Shown: positions 1 to 5,073, numbered from the stretch's first letter. The stretch is DNA of 5,073 nt from Acidobacteriota bacterium (GCA_947505565.1 CANNLB010000305.1:1-5073); one strand, 5' to 3'. A program made the numbers and translations. The notes: generated from the letters alone by a model not told the origin.

Positions 1-24
1 GATAACGGATGAGTCGACATAAAG

Positions 25-693
25 TTAAGCGGCCGAGTAACCACCGTCAATCGGGACTATCGCCCCCGTCATAAAGCTGGCCGACTCGGAACATAAAAAT
101 AATACCAGCGGAGCCAACTCCTCCGGCTTCCCCCACCGCTTCATCGGCGTCCGTTCAATCAATCCCGCCGACCGCGCCGGGTCATCCTGCAACGATTGCG
201 TCAGCGGCGTCGCGATCCACCCCGGCGCAATCGCGTTCACCCGAATCCCTTCCGCCGCCCATGCCACCGCCAGTGATTTCGTCAACTGCACAATCGCCCC
301 CTTGCTCGCCGCGTACGCCGGAACCCGCGGCCCGCCGAAAAAGCTCAGCATCGAAGCGACGTTCACCACCGCCCCGCCCGACTCCGCCAGCTTCGCCTTC
401 GCCGCCATGCAGCAGCGCATCGTCCCCAGCAGATTCACGTCCATCACCTGCTCAAACACCGGCAGTTCGTATTCGGCGTCGCGCCGGATAACCCCCGCCG
501 CGTTCACTAAAAAATCCACGCGCTCCAGCCCGGCAAACAGCGCGTCCACCGCCGCCGAGTCCGTCACGTCCAGAGTCGGCAGACCCGCCGCCACCACCTT
601 CGCCCCCGCCGCGGCGAACGCCGCCCCGATCGCGGCACCGATCCCGCTCGTCCCGCCTGTCACCACCGCAGTTTTTCCGCTGAAATTAAACAT
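25..693 (-). CDS. SDR family oxidoreductase (classical short-chain dehydrogenase)
   Basis: Predicted cytosolic NAD(P)-dependent dehydrogenase/reductase of 222 residues. Visible motifs: the Rossmann cofactor loop TGGTSGIG (residues 12-19), the adenine-contacting Asp in LDVTD (D42), NAAG (64-67), the structural Asn in DVNLLG (N87), catalytic Ser114 in NVASMLS, and YAASK with catalytic Tyr127 and Lys131. IAPGWIATP and the C-terminal IDGGY follow. The NVASMLSFFGGPRVPAYAASK block and the RWGKPEEL segment resemble KduD-like 2-deoxy-D-gluconate 3-dehydrogenases, but the substrate cannot be read from sequence. The chain is about 20-30 residues shorter than usual, mostly between beta-2 and LDVTD. I chose the ATG at 693 because GGA lies 7 bases upstream and the fold starts there. 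An ATG at 705 (adding MDVS) is possible. The frame stays open to 942, but that part lies antisense to pdxH and shows no SDR similarity. The gene diverges from pdxH. Confidence 0.93.
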   Translation of the reverse strand: MFNFSGKTAVVTGGTSGIGAAIGAAFAAAGAKVVAAGLPTLDVTDSAAVDALFAGLERVDFLVNAAGVIRRDAEYELPVFEQVMDVNLLGTMRCCMAAKAKLAESGGAVVNVASMLSFFGGPRVPAYAASKGAIVQLTKSLAVAWAAEGIRVNAIAPGWIATPLTQSLQDDPARSAGLIERTPMKRWGKPEELAPLVLFLCSESASFMTGAIVPIDGGYSAA

Positions 694-722
694 CGAAACA
701 TCCATTATGGGGGAAGAACATA
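694..722. promoter_or_regulatory. Very short divergent intergenic region between SDR and pdxH
   Basis: Only 29 bases separate the SDR ATG (ends at 693) from the pdxH ATG (723), or 17 if the SDR starts at 705. This cannot hold two full back-to-back promoters, so at least one promoter should lie inside the neighbouring coding sequence. I see no convincing -35/-10 pair in it. Confidence 0.5.
709..718 (+). promoter_or_regulatory. Shine-Dalgarno-like tract for pdxH
   Basis: The purine tract GGGGGAAGAA ends 4 bases before the pdxH ATG at 723, with its G-rich core 9-13 bases away. It is the only good ribosome-binding candidate in the gap and supports the 723 start. Confidence 0.6.
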
Positions 723-1367
723 ATGCAGACATCGGACCATATCCAAGGGATTCGCAAGAGCTACGAGACCGGCACCCTCGAAGAGCAGGACCTGCAACCC
801 GATCCCGTCCACCTCTTCCGAGCGTGGATGGATGCCGCCGTCCAGGCCCAACTCGAAGAACCCAACGCGATGACCCTCTGCACCGCCTCCGCCGACGGAC
901 TGCCCGATGGCCGCATCGTTCTTTTGCGTGGCTTTGACGCACGCGGTTTCGTGTTCTTCACGAACTACGAAAGCACCAAGGGAAACCACCTGTCCGCCAA
1001 CCCCCGCGCCACCCTCGTCTTCCTCTGGCACGCCCTCGAACGCCAGATCCGCATCCAGGGCACGGTCGCCCGTGTCGGTGCCGACGAAAGCACAGCCTAT
1101 TTCCAAACCCGCCCTCGTGGCCACCAACTCGCCGCCTGGACCTCTCCCCAAAGCCGTCCCCTCGGCAATCGCGACGAACTCTCCACCCGCCTAGCCGAAC
1201 TGGAAGTGCGCTTCCCGGCGGAAGTTCCGCTCCCGGATTTCTGGGGCGGCTATCGCTTGGTCCCGCAGCGCATGGAGTTTTGGCAAGGGCGCAAGAACCG
1301 GCTCCACGACCGTTTCGCCTACACCCTCGCAGCCGGCGCCTGGGCCATCAACCGCCTGGCACCCTAG
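723..1367 (+). CDS. pdxH: Pyridoxamine 5'-phosphate oxidase
   Basis: Cytosolic FMN enzyme that oxidises pyridoxine 5'-phosphate or pyridoxamine 5'-phosphate to pyridoxal 5'-phosphate, the last step and salvage branch of vitamin B6 synthesis. The 214 residues match the usual length (E. coli about 218). The FMN-binding split-barrel domain starts with NAMTLCTAS and GRIVLLRGF (residues 48-71), then GFVFFTNYESTKG, LERQIRIQG and YFQTRPRGHQLAAW. The C-terminal dimerisation domain has PDFWGGYRLVP (171-181), the family signature EFWQGRKNRLHDR (185-197) with substrate-binding Arg193 and His195 (E. coli Arg197/His199), and ends in INRLAP as in E. coli. By remembered alignment, the phosphate-contacting Ser137 of E. 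coli corresponds to His134 here, probably tolerated variation. The start at 723 has a purine-rich ribosome-binding tract. The stop overlaps that of the convergent lipoprotein gene. Confidence 0.97.
   Translation: MQTSDHIQGIRKSYETGTLEEQDLQPDPVHLFRAWMDAAVQAQLEEPNAMTLCTASADGLPDGRIVLLRGFDARGFVFFTNYESTKGNHLSANPRATLVFLWHALERQIRIQGTVARVGADESTAYFQTRPRGHQLAAWTSPQSRPLGNRDELSTRLAELEVRFPAEVPLPDFWGGYRLVPQRMEFWQGRKNRLHDRFAYTLAAGAWAINRLAP
1364..1367. other. Shared stop codons of two convergent genes (CTAG)
   Basis: The palindrome CTAG contains the pdxH stop (TAG at 1365-1367, plus) and the lipoprotein stop (TAG read on minus at 1366-1364). The genes overlap by four bases tail to tail, leaving no room for a terminator between them, and I see no hairpin with a T run nearby. 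Confidence 0.95.
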
Positions 1368-2002
1368 TTCGTCGGCAGGGTTGCCAAAAAAGCGTCGGCT
1401 TCCTTGGTGGAGGCTTCAATGTCAGCCACCAACTTGGTTACTTCGACGTCCATCTTCAGCACGGTCGTCTTCAACGACCTCACCGCCTCCGCGTTCAGGT
1501 TGTGCTTGATAAACAGCACCTGATCTTCAAACGCTTTTAAGACCGGCTTCGCTCGCTGTTCCACATCCCGCATACGCTTGATCAGAGGCGCATAGCGGCT
1601 CTTGGCGTCGCGCATCAGGCTGCGGCTTTTAGCCTTCAAGTCCCGATTCTCCATGCCGTCAATCTCCTGCTGCCATTCGCTGAACATGTCCCCGCTCACC
1701 TGTTCAATCGACGCAATCCGCTCGCTTACTTTTTTCGTCCGCCCGGTCGCCTCGTCGAACTCTTTCTTGAGCTTCTTGTAGGTCTCCTCCGTCTTCCCAC
1801 CCTGAAAACCGGTCACCGCCTGGAACGCTTCGAGCGTGGTCTTGTACTGCTCCTTAGCCTGCTCCTGCTCCTTACGGCCCTTCTTCACGCGGTCAATCAG
1901 AATGTCGCGCTTCTCGTTGCCCAGCTTCTCCTGCGCCTTGTAGTAGAGGCTCGTGCAGCCCCCCAGCAGGCAGATCATGGGAAAAAGGAGAAGCGCGCGC
2001 AT
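1364..2002 (-). CDS. DUF2959-type coiled-coil lipoprotein
   Basis: Predicted lipoprotein of 212 residues, function unknown. The N-terminus is a lipoprotein signal peptide: Arg2, a hydrophobic stretch, and the lipobox LGGC (13-16), with Cys16 the expected lipidation site. The mature part starts TSLYYKAQEKLGNEKRDIL and is highly charged and mostly alpha-helical, with heptad-like Lys/Glu/Arg segments (about residues 30-115 and 125-205). RDILIDRVKKGRKEQEQAKEQ, the FQGG segment, DQVLFIKHNLNAEAV and the ending EADAFLATL match my memory of the DUF2959 family. It should sit on a membrane facing the periplasm. The ribosome-binding site is weak: only GAG 4 bases before ATG. The start codon is 5 bases past the ancestral stop of the decayed receiver/kinase upstream, suggesting old co-transcription. 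The frame has no lesions, unlike everything to its right. Confidence 0.88.
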   Translation of the reverse strand: MRALLLFPMICLLGGCTSLYYKAQEKLGNEKRDILIDRVKKGRKEQEQAKEQYKTTLEAFQAVTGFQGGKTEETYKKLKKEFDEATGRTKKVSERIASIEQVSGDMFSEWQQEIDGMENRDLKAKSRSLMRDAKSRYAPLIKRMRDVEQRAKPVLKAFEDQVLFIKHNLNAEAVRSLKTTVLKMDVEVTKLVADIEASTKEADAFLATLPTN

Positions 2003-2007
2003 AGCAC

Positions 2008-2304
2008 TCAGGATAGCGCCCCAATCGCCGCCAGGAGGCGCCGAGGCGTCAACGGCTTCGTCTAATAATCCGTAAATCCCGCGTCGAGCCCCTTCTGCGG
2101 ATCGCCTTCCATCGCATAGGCCGTGATGGCAAAGATCGGAGCTTCGGCTAGCGTCGGGTGTTCGCGCATGGCAGCCACGGTGGCGTAACCATCCGCGCCA
2201 GGGATCTGAATATCGAGCCGCACCAAGTCCGGAGTCCGCCCGACCGTCGTCGCCAGAAACTCGCCGTTGCTTGCGCTGTCGTCCGTTACCAAGACAAGCC
2301 CCGA
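2008..2304 (-). pseudogene. Decayed C-terminal receiver (REC) domain of a hybrid kinase or response regulator
   Basis: Remnant of a CheY-like receiver domain. Reading from 2304 down, the open frame gives LVLVTDDSASN (beta-1 and the acidic pair), then PDLVRLDIQIPGADGY with the phospho-acceptor Asp, then IFAITAYAMEGD with the conserved Thr, then AGFTDY followed by TAG (2064-2062). After the stop the same frame continues TKPLTPRRLLAAIGAL to TGA at 2010-2008. The TKP carries the invariant Lys, so the TAG probably replaced a Leu or Ile codon. About 20-25 residues (alpha-1 to beta-2) are missing between EFLATT and VGRTPD. There is no start codon of its own: TGA lies in frame at 2307-2305 and the first possible start is TTG at 2292. 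Probably the last domain of the kinase remnant upstream, or less likely a separate response-regulator gene. It cannot fold into a normal receiver. Confidence 0.85.
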
Positions 2305-2329
2305 TCAGAGCCCGACGCAGGGTCCGCCG

Positions 2330-2849
2330 TTAACGCATCCCATCCGCTCCCCTCGGGCAGATCACGATCGCGCCGGGTCGCAGCTCTAACGCTTTCACCA
2401 TGCACTCTCGTACCGTCGCCGCCACCACCAGTTCAAACCCTTCCGGGTCCAGATACTCTCGCGGCAAGTCCAGCGCGGTAGGACCGTCCTCCATCGCCAG
2501 CACCGGCGGATGGCCATGCCACACCACCGCTGCCTGCTTCGCCCGGGAAACGTAAAGGCCAACCGGCTGCCACCGCCCGGAGCCGTCTCCATCAAAATGC
2601 TCCCACCCTGCCCTTCTACCAAACGCCGCGCGGTCGTCAACCCTAAACCGGTAGCTCCGCTCGACGCCGGACCCTGGTAAAACAGCTCTAAAATGGTCTC
2701 GCGCAGCGCCACCGGCACTCCCATCCCGTTATCCAGCACCGCTATGGAACCAAACCCATTCCGCGTCGTCGCATCCGCTTGCGGCCGCACCATTGCCAGC
2801 GCCTCGTCCACTAAGTTGCGGACGCCGAGGACATTCGTCCGGCTTCAAT
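2330..2849 (-). pseudogene. Decayed hybrid histidine kinase (linker, HATPase_c and first receiver remnants)
   Basis: Broken sensor kinase read from about 2849 downward in three frames. IEAGRMS (2849-2829) matches the end of HisKA-type dimerisation regions. A change of frame leads into VRNLVDEALAMVRPQAD, a typical HATPase lead-in. IAVLDNGMGVP (G1 box, Asp/Gly conserved) and GATGLGLTTARRLVEGQGG (G2 box) follow, with the HATPase ending at FTFPG (2542). The ATP-binding N box is missing: roughly 80 residues are lost between RPQAD and TTRNGF. A one-base shift near 2540 leads to a receiver: VLAMEDGPTALDLPREYL, LRPGAIVICPRGADG, stop at 2330. In it the second acidic residue is Gly and the phospho-acceptor Asp is Cys. 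The phosphorylatable His and any sensor domain are absent, so it cannot signal. An IS630 remnant lies just upstream of its broken 5' end. Confidence 0.87.
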
Positions 2850-2924
2850 CGTGTTCTTCCTGCAAGCCTGCGTGACGAAGTAACGCTGCAATAGCAAGGC
2901 TTAACGAGTCTCCCGTGGTTTGCT
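2850..2924. other. Junction between kinase remnant and IS630 remnant
   Basis: Seventy-five bases with no recognisable coding similarity. They lie between the last kinase-like codon and the transposase stop at 2925. They contain one candidate IS terminal repeat (2901-2919) but no other signal I can support. Confidence 0.5.
2901..2919 (+). repeat. Candidate left terminal inverted repeat of the IS630 remnant
   Basis: TTAACGAGTCTCCCGTGG read inward on plus resembles TTTAGGTGTCTCTACCGT read inward on minus from 3877. Both share TTA near the start, the core GTCTC and then CCGT. The match needs small gaps, so this is suggestive only. It ends 5 bases from the transposase stop. Confidence 0.35.
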
Positions 2925-3842
2925 TCAAACAGATGGACGGTTATTGAGTACCGCCCGTGCTCGCCTGACCTTAGCGAAGATTTCTTGAGCTTTAGGGGCC
3001 CAGATAACGGGTTTCGGTACCTCGTTATGTTGGTCGACGGACTCGTCAAGCGCTTAGATCAATTCGAGGACGCTCCGGAACACGCCTCTCCTCAACCGGT
3101 TCTCGGTGAGGTCACGAAAAACTCGTTCGACCATGGTTAGCCATGAGGCGCTCGTCGGAGGGAAGTGAACGTGGAAACGAGGATGCCGCATCCATCGCGG
3201 CGAACATGGTCTGCGTCCCATGCCTCTTCTAATCGTGAGTCATCGTCTCGCCTCGTCCCCGTTTCAAAGGCAGTCCGGGTTGGGTTCTGGCCAGCGCCTG
3301 CACTTAGCTCTTCTCGTTCACACACACCACGAGTGCGTGTTCGGGCGGGCTGAGGTACCGTCTTACGACCGCTTCAAGTTTCTTGGCAAAATGAGGGTCA
3401 TTGCTGACCTCGAAAGACGCGGACAGATGGGGATTGAGCCATGGTCGTGGCAGATGCGGAGGACGCTGGTACGCAGCATGCCGACCTTGTTCGCCACGCT
3501 GCGATTGCTCCAGTAGGTGGCATGAGCAGGCTTTTCGAGGGTGGTCAGTCGGACCACTTCGGCAACCTTTTGGGAGGCAATGGACGGAAAGCGTCGCGGG
3601 CGAGGAGCATTCTTTTCCAAGCCGGGCAGGTCCTTTGCAAGAAAGCGCCAGCGCCAATGGGCGGCTTGTTGGACAGAAGTGGAGAGTGTTGTGTCGATCT
3701 CCAGGTTCGGTTTTCCGTCTGCTGCGGGCAAGATCACGCGAGCCCGCTCGGCTGCGCGTACCTCAGTCTGGCGACCGTTTGCCCAATCATCTAAGGTTGT
3801 TCGCTCTTCGGCGGAAATCTCAACTGGCGGTGCAACGCGCAT
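2925..3842 (-). pseudogene. IS630-family DDE transposase, multiply disrupted
   Basis: Starting at ATG 3842, MRVAPPVEISAEERTTL and the following helix-turn-helix region (to about residue 135) give the family N-terminus, including [10 protein letters not shown] and [21 protein letters not shown] one-base frameshift near 3439 (after HDHG) moves to a second frame: [34 protein letters not shown] at 3306-3304, QALARTQPGLPLKRGR, THD, TAG at 3231-3229, KRHGTQTMFAAMDA. Near 3186 roughly 60 codons are deleted and the frame changes again: HPRFHVHFPPTSASWLTMVERVF, DLTENRLRRGVFRSV, TAA at 3056-3054, then PKPVIWAPKAQEIFAKVRRARAVLNN to TGA. The first catalytic Asp (normally DEKS) is Asn, the second (in DNYxTHK) lies in the deletion, and only the Glu of MVER remains. 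The stops replaced what are usually Gln, Tyr and Gln-like positions. Confidence 0.93.
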
Positions 3843-3849
3843 AAAGAGC

Positions 3850-3874
3850 AGGCACCTCTACGGTAGAGACACCT
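3850..3874. repeat. Imperfect inverted repeat upstream of the transposase start
   Basis: Arms of 11 bases (AGGCACCTCTA and TAGAGACACCT) around CGG pair at 8 of 11 positions, with a 3-base internal mismatch. The outer half coincides with the candidate right IS end. It could be a transposase-binding or end structure. There is no T tract, so it does not look like a terminator. Confidence 0.4.
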
Positions 3875-3877
3875 AAA
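3860..3877 (-). repeat. Candidate right terminal inverted repeat of the IS630 remnant
   Basis: Partner of the candidate at 2901-2919, located 17 bases upstream of the transposase ATG. It overlaps the local imperfect palindrome, which weakens the case for it being a true terminal repeat. Confidence 0.35.
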
Positions 3878-4553
3878 TCATCATCAATGATCACCATTAC
3901 TGGATCGGCGCACTAGCCCCGGTCAACACTCGGTGAAGGGTTGCTGAACGGGACCAAGAGTAAGTTGAACGTTACTTCCGATTTGCAGGTTTTTGGGATG
4001 ATCGTGATGGCGGAGCCGTAGTTTGCGGTGACGCGGCCGAGCGATTTGATTGTGCTGAAGAACGTGGTGCGGCCGGATACGGTGGGTAAGATCGAAGAGA
4101 TAGACGCCAAATACGAGTTTTTGGAACGGGGTCAGTATGCTCGTTTGTCGAATCCGCTGAGCCTGCAGTCTGATCGGAAGGGGCCTTAGGAATTTTACGA
4201 GGCGCGGAACGCGGTTCAAATTGTGCGGTCGACGGGCGCGGACCGTTTTGCAACGCACACGCTTCAGAAGGTGGAGAAGTCGTTGGCGGCGGCAGAAGCG
4301 TACCAAGCGCGGAAGGCGGGGCGGAAGCCGGTGGCGATGATGGCTCGGGAGGCGGTGCAAACGGCCGAAGATGCCCGGGCGATCGGGGTGAAGCGGCAGG
4401 AGGAAGAGTTGCGGGCGACCGAACGTCGGCAGTCGGTGGAGCGCGAGACGACGGCGAAGAGCTCCGGTCGGCGGCGCTGGCGGAGACAGACCGGGTGAAC
4501 CAGGCGGCGGAGGCGGCGCGTTTAACGAAGGGAAAGGACGCGATTACGGCGGC

Positions 4554-4562
4554 GGGGGGGGG
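4554..4562 (+). repeat. Homopolymer run of nine G inside the coiled-coil remnant
   Basis: Nine consecutive G at the exact place where the coiled-coil reading frame breaks: upstream codons run into TGA at 4564-4566, while the frame after the run reads AEWLKREN. Such runs slip easily, so an indel here is the likely cause of that frameshift. Confidence 0.8.
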
Positions 4563-4604
4563 CTGAGTGGTTGAAGCGGGAGAACGAGAGGCAAGCGGCG
4601 GAAC

Positions 4605-5036
4605 AAGTTATTTCAGCAATTCAGTGCGATTCTGCAGACGCGGGATACGGCGCGGGGTTTGATTGTAAACATGTCGGATGTGCTGTTTGACACGGACAAC
4701 TTTACGCTCCGGCCTTTGGCGCGGGAGAAGCTGGCTAAGGTGGCGGAGACTGTCTCCGGCCATCCTCGTCTGCGGCCGGACGTGGAAGGATATACGGATG
4801 GCGTGGGGACGGATGAGTACAACCAAAAGCTGTCGGAACGGCGGGGCGCGGCGGCGCGGGATTACCTAACGGGGGCTGGGATGCCGAGTGCTTCGGTAAG
4901 TTTGAGGGGCTTTAGCGAAGCAATACCAGTGGCGACCAACGACACGGCGCAGGGTCGCCAGCAGAATCGCCTGGTGAAACCGGTGATTCCTGGTGAGGTG
5001 ATCGGCAAGGTGATGGACGCTCCGTCGGCCCAATAA
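4605..5036 (+). pseudogene. OmpA C-terminal peptidoglycan-binding domain, still open (3' part of the pseudogene)
   Basis: The last 144 codons of the OmpA-type remnant are free of stops. The motifs are DVLFDTDNFTLRPLAREKL (beta-1 and helix), VEGYTDGVGTDEYNQKLSERRG (family consensus EGHTDxxG...N..LS..RA), LRGFSEAIPVATNDT and GRQQNRLV. The Asp of TD and the Arg of SERR, the usual diaminopimelate contacts, are kept. The His of GHTD is Tyr, and the second Arg of the NRRVE ending is Leu with Glu replaced by Lys. The first ATG is at 4671 and has no good ribosome-binding site. With no signal peptide or lipobox, a product from there would stay in the cytosol, so I treat it as a fragment. Confidence 0.8.
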
Positions 5037-5073
5037 CTGGCGGAGGAGAGCGCAGCAGGGGCCGGAGCCGGAG
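5037..5073. other. Short tail without recognisable gene
   Basis: Thirty-seven purine- and GC-rich bases after the OmpA stop, ending in two adjacent GCCGGA copies (5061-5072). Too short to assign. Confidence 0.3.

Larger units (their letters stand above)
2902..3875 (-). mobile_element. Degenerate IS630-family insertion sequence
   Basis: The element is defined mainly by its transposase remnant (2925-3842). Candidate ends are TA dinucleotides at 2902-2903 and 3874-3875, each followed inward by a similar GTCTC...CCGT motif. IS630 elements insert at TA, which fits. The implied length is 974 bases; adding back the coding deletion of roughly 60 codons gives a length typical of the family, near 1.1-1.2 kb. 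The ends are much less certain than the gene. It lies between two 5'-truncated pseudogenes that face away from it. Transposition in cis is not possible. Confidence 0.6.
3932..5036 (+). pseudogene. OmpA-domain outer-membrane protein with coiled coil, 5'-truncated and disrupted
   Basis: Remnant of a protein that would have spanned from the outer membrane to peptidoglycan. The first supported frame runs GEGLLNGTKSKLNVTSDLQVFG, TAG at 4019-4021 (EP*FAV, usually Tyr), RPDTVGKIEEIDAKYEFLERGQY, TAG at 4187-4189 (P*EFYEARNAV, usually Leu), then AEAYQARKAG and AREAVQTAEDAR, similar to my memory of DUF4398/OmpA proteins in Solibacter-like genomes. Near 4459 the frame shifts into the coiled coil (ELRSAALAETDRVNQAAEAA). 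At a run of nine G (4554-4562) it shifts to AEWLKRENERQAAEQ, and near 4605 to KLFQQFSAILQTRDTARG, which leads into the OmpA C-terminal domain. The signal peptide and N-terminal domain are absent. A weak match (YWIGALAP, from 3898, another frame) may extend it left. At least five lesions rule out function as one protein. Confidence 0.88.

Noticed and set aside
302..937. Long plus-strand open frame opposite the SDR gene.
   Set aside because: Its protein is Pro/Ala/Ser/Arg-rich with no domain and is the antisense shadow of the SDR; the minus frame has full SDR motifs.
694..942. Upstream extension of the SDR frame to 942.
   Set aside because: Arg/Gly-rich sequence antisense to pdxH with no SDR similarity; the fold begins at MFNFSGKTAVVTGG.
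705..1151. Minus-strand open frame opposite pdxH.
   Set aside because: Gly/Val/Glu-rich antisense shadow of pdxH, without motifs or a start signal.
3400..3450. Programmed frameshift in the IS630 transposase (some IS630 elements use one).
   Set aside because: No slippery heptamer of the A6 type is visible at the shift near 3439, and further stops, a deletion and a lost catalytic Asp follow, so ordinary decay is simpler.
3850..3874. Hairpin considered as a rho-independent terminator or operator.
   Set aside because: No T tract follows on either strand and the stem has a 3-base mismatch; it is better explained, if at all, as part of the IS end.
2062..4189. Possible amber (TAG) recoding: several stops in otherwise conserved frames are TAG (2064-2062, 3231-3229, 4019-4021, 4187-4189).
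   Set aside because: TAA stops also occur (3306-3304, 3056-3054), the same genes carry frameshifts and deletions, the replaced residues differ (Tyr, Leu), and pdxH and the lipoprotein use TAG as normal terminators.
3923..4360. Minus-strand open frames opposite the OmpA-type remnant.
   Set aside because: Arg/Pro/His-rich shadows; the plus strand shows conserved blocks (RPDTVGK, EARNAV, AREAVQTAEDAR).
1..5073. Search for CRISPR repeats, tRNA/rRNA genes, toxin-antitoxin pairs, phage genes and integrase sites.
   Set aside because: No regularly spaced repeats, cloverleaf-like sequence, rRNA-like stretch or matching gene pair was visible.

Overview
The window reads as chromosomal DNA of a GC-rich Gram-negative bacterium. 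The gene families (a DUF2959-type lipoprotein, a hybrid histidine kinase, an OmpA-type protein with a long coiled coil) look like those I remember from Acidobacteriota such as Solibacter/Bryobacter relatives. That assignment rests on remembered family resemblance and is moderate at best. No tRNA, rRNA, CRISPR array or phage gene is visible.

The left 2 kb holds three intact genes. An SDR oxidoreductase (minus, 693 to 25) diverges from pdxH, pyridoxamine 5'-phosphate oxidase (plus, 723 to 1367), with only 29 bases between their start codons. pdxH runs convergently into a DUF2959-type lipoprotein gene (minus, 2002 to 1364). Those two genes share the four bases CTAG, which supply both stop codons.

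The right 3 kb (about 2008 to 5036) is a gene graveyard in which no full-length gene is open. (i) A hybrid histidine kinase (minus, about 2849 down to 2008) keeps pieces of its dimerisation/linker region, HATPase and two receiver domains, but has frameshifts, internal deletions, a lost phospho-acceptor Asp and a stop just before the conserved TKP. (ii) An IS630-type transposase (minus, 3842 to 2925) has a frameshift, three in-frame stops, an internal deletion and loss of two of its three catalytic acidic residues. (iii) An OmpA-domain outer-membrane protein (plus, about 3932 to 5036) has two in-frame stops and three frameshifts, one at a run of nine G.

The kinase and OmpA remnants point away from each other, both lack their 5' parts, and the IS630 remnant lies exactly between them. 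The simplest reading is that the insertion, with flanking deletion, removed the starts of a divergent pair and all three then decayed. The lipoprotein gene begins 5 bases after the ancestral kinase stop, so it was probably the last gene of the kinase operon and has outlived it. I found no convincing new biological system; the interest lies in gene decay and in the tight packing of the intact genes.
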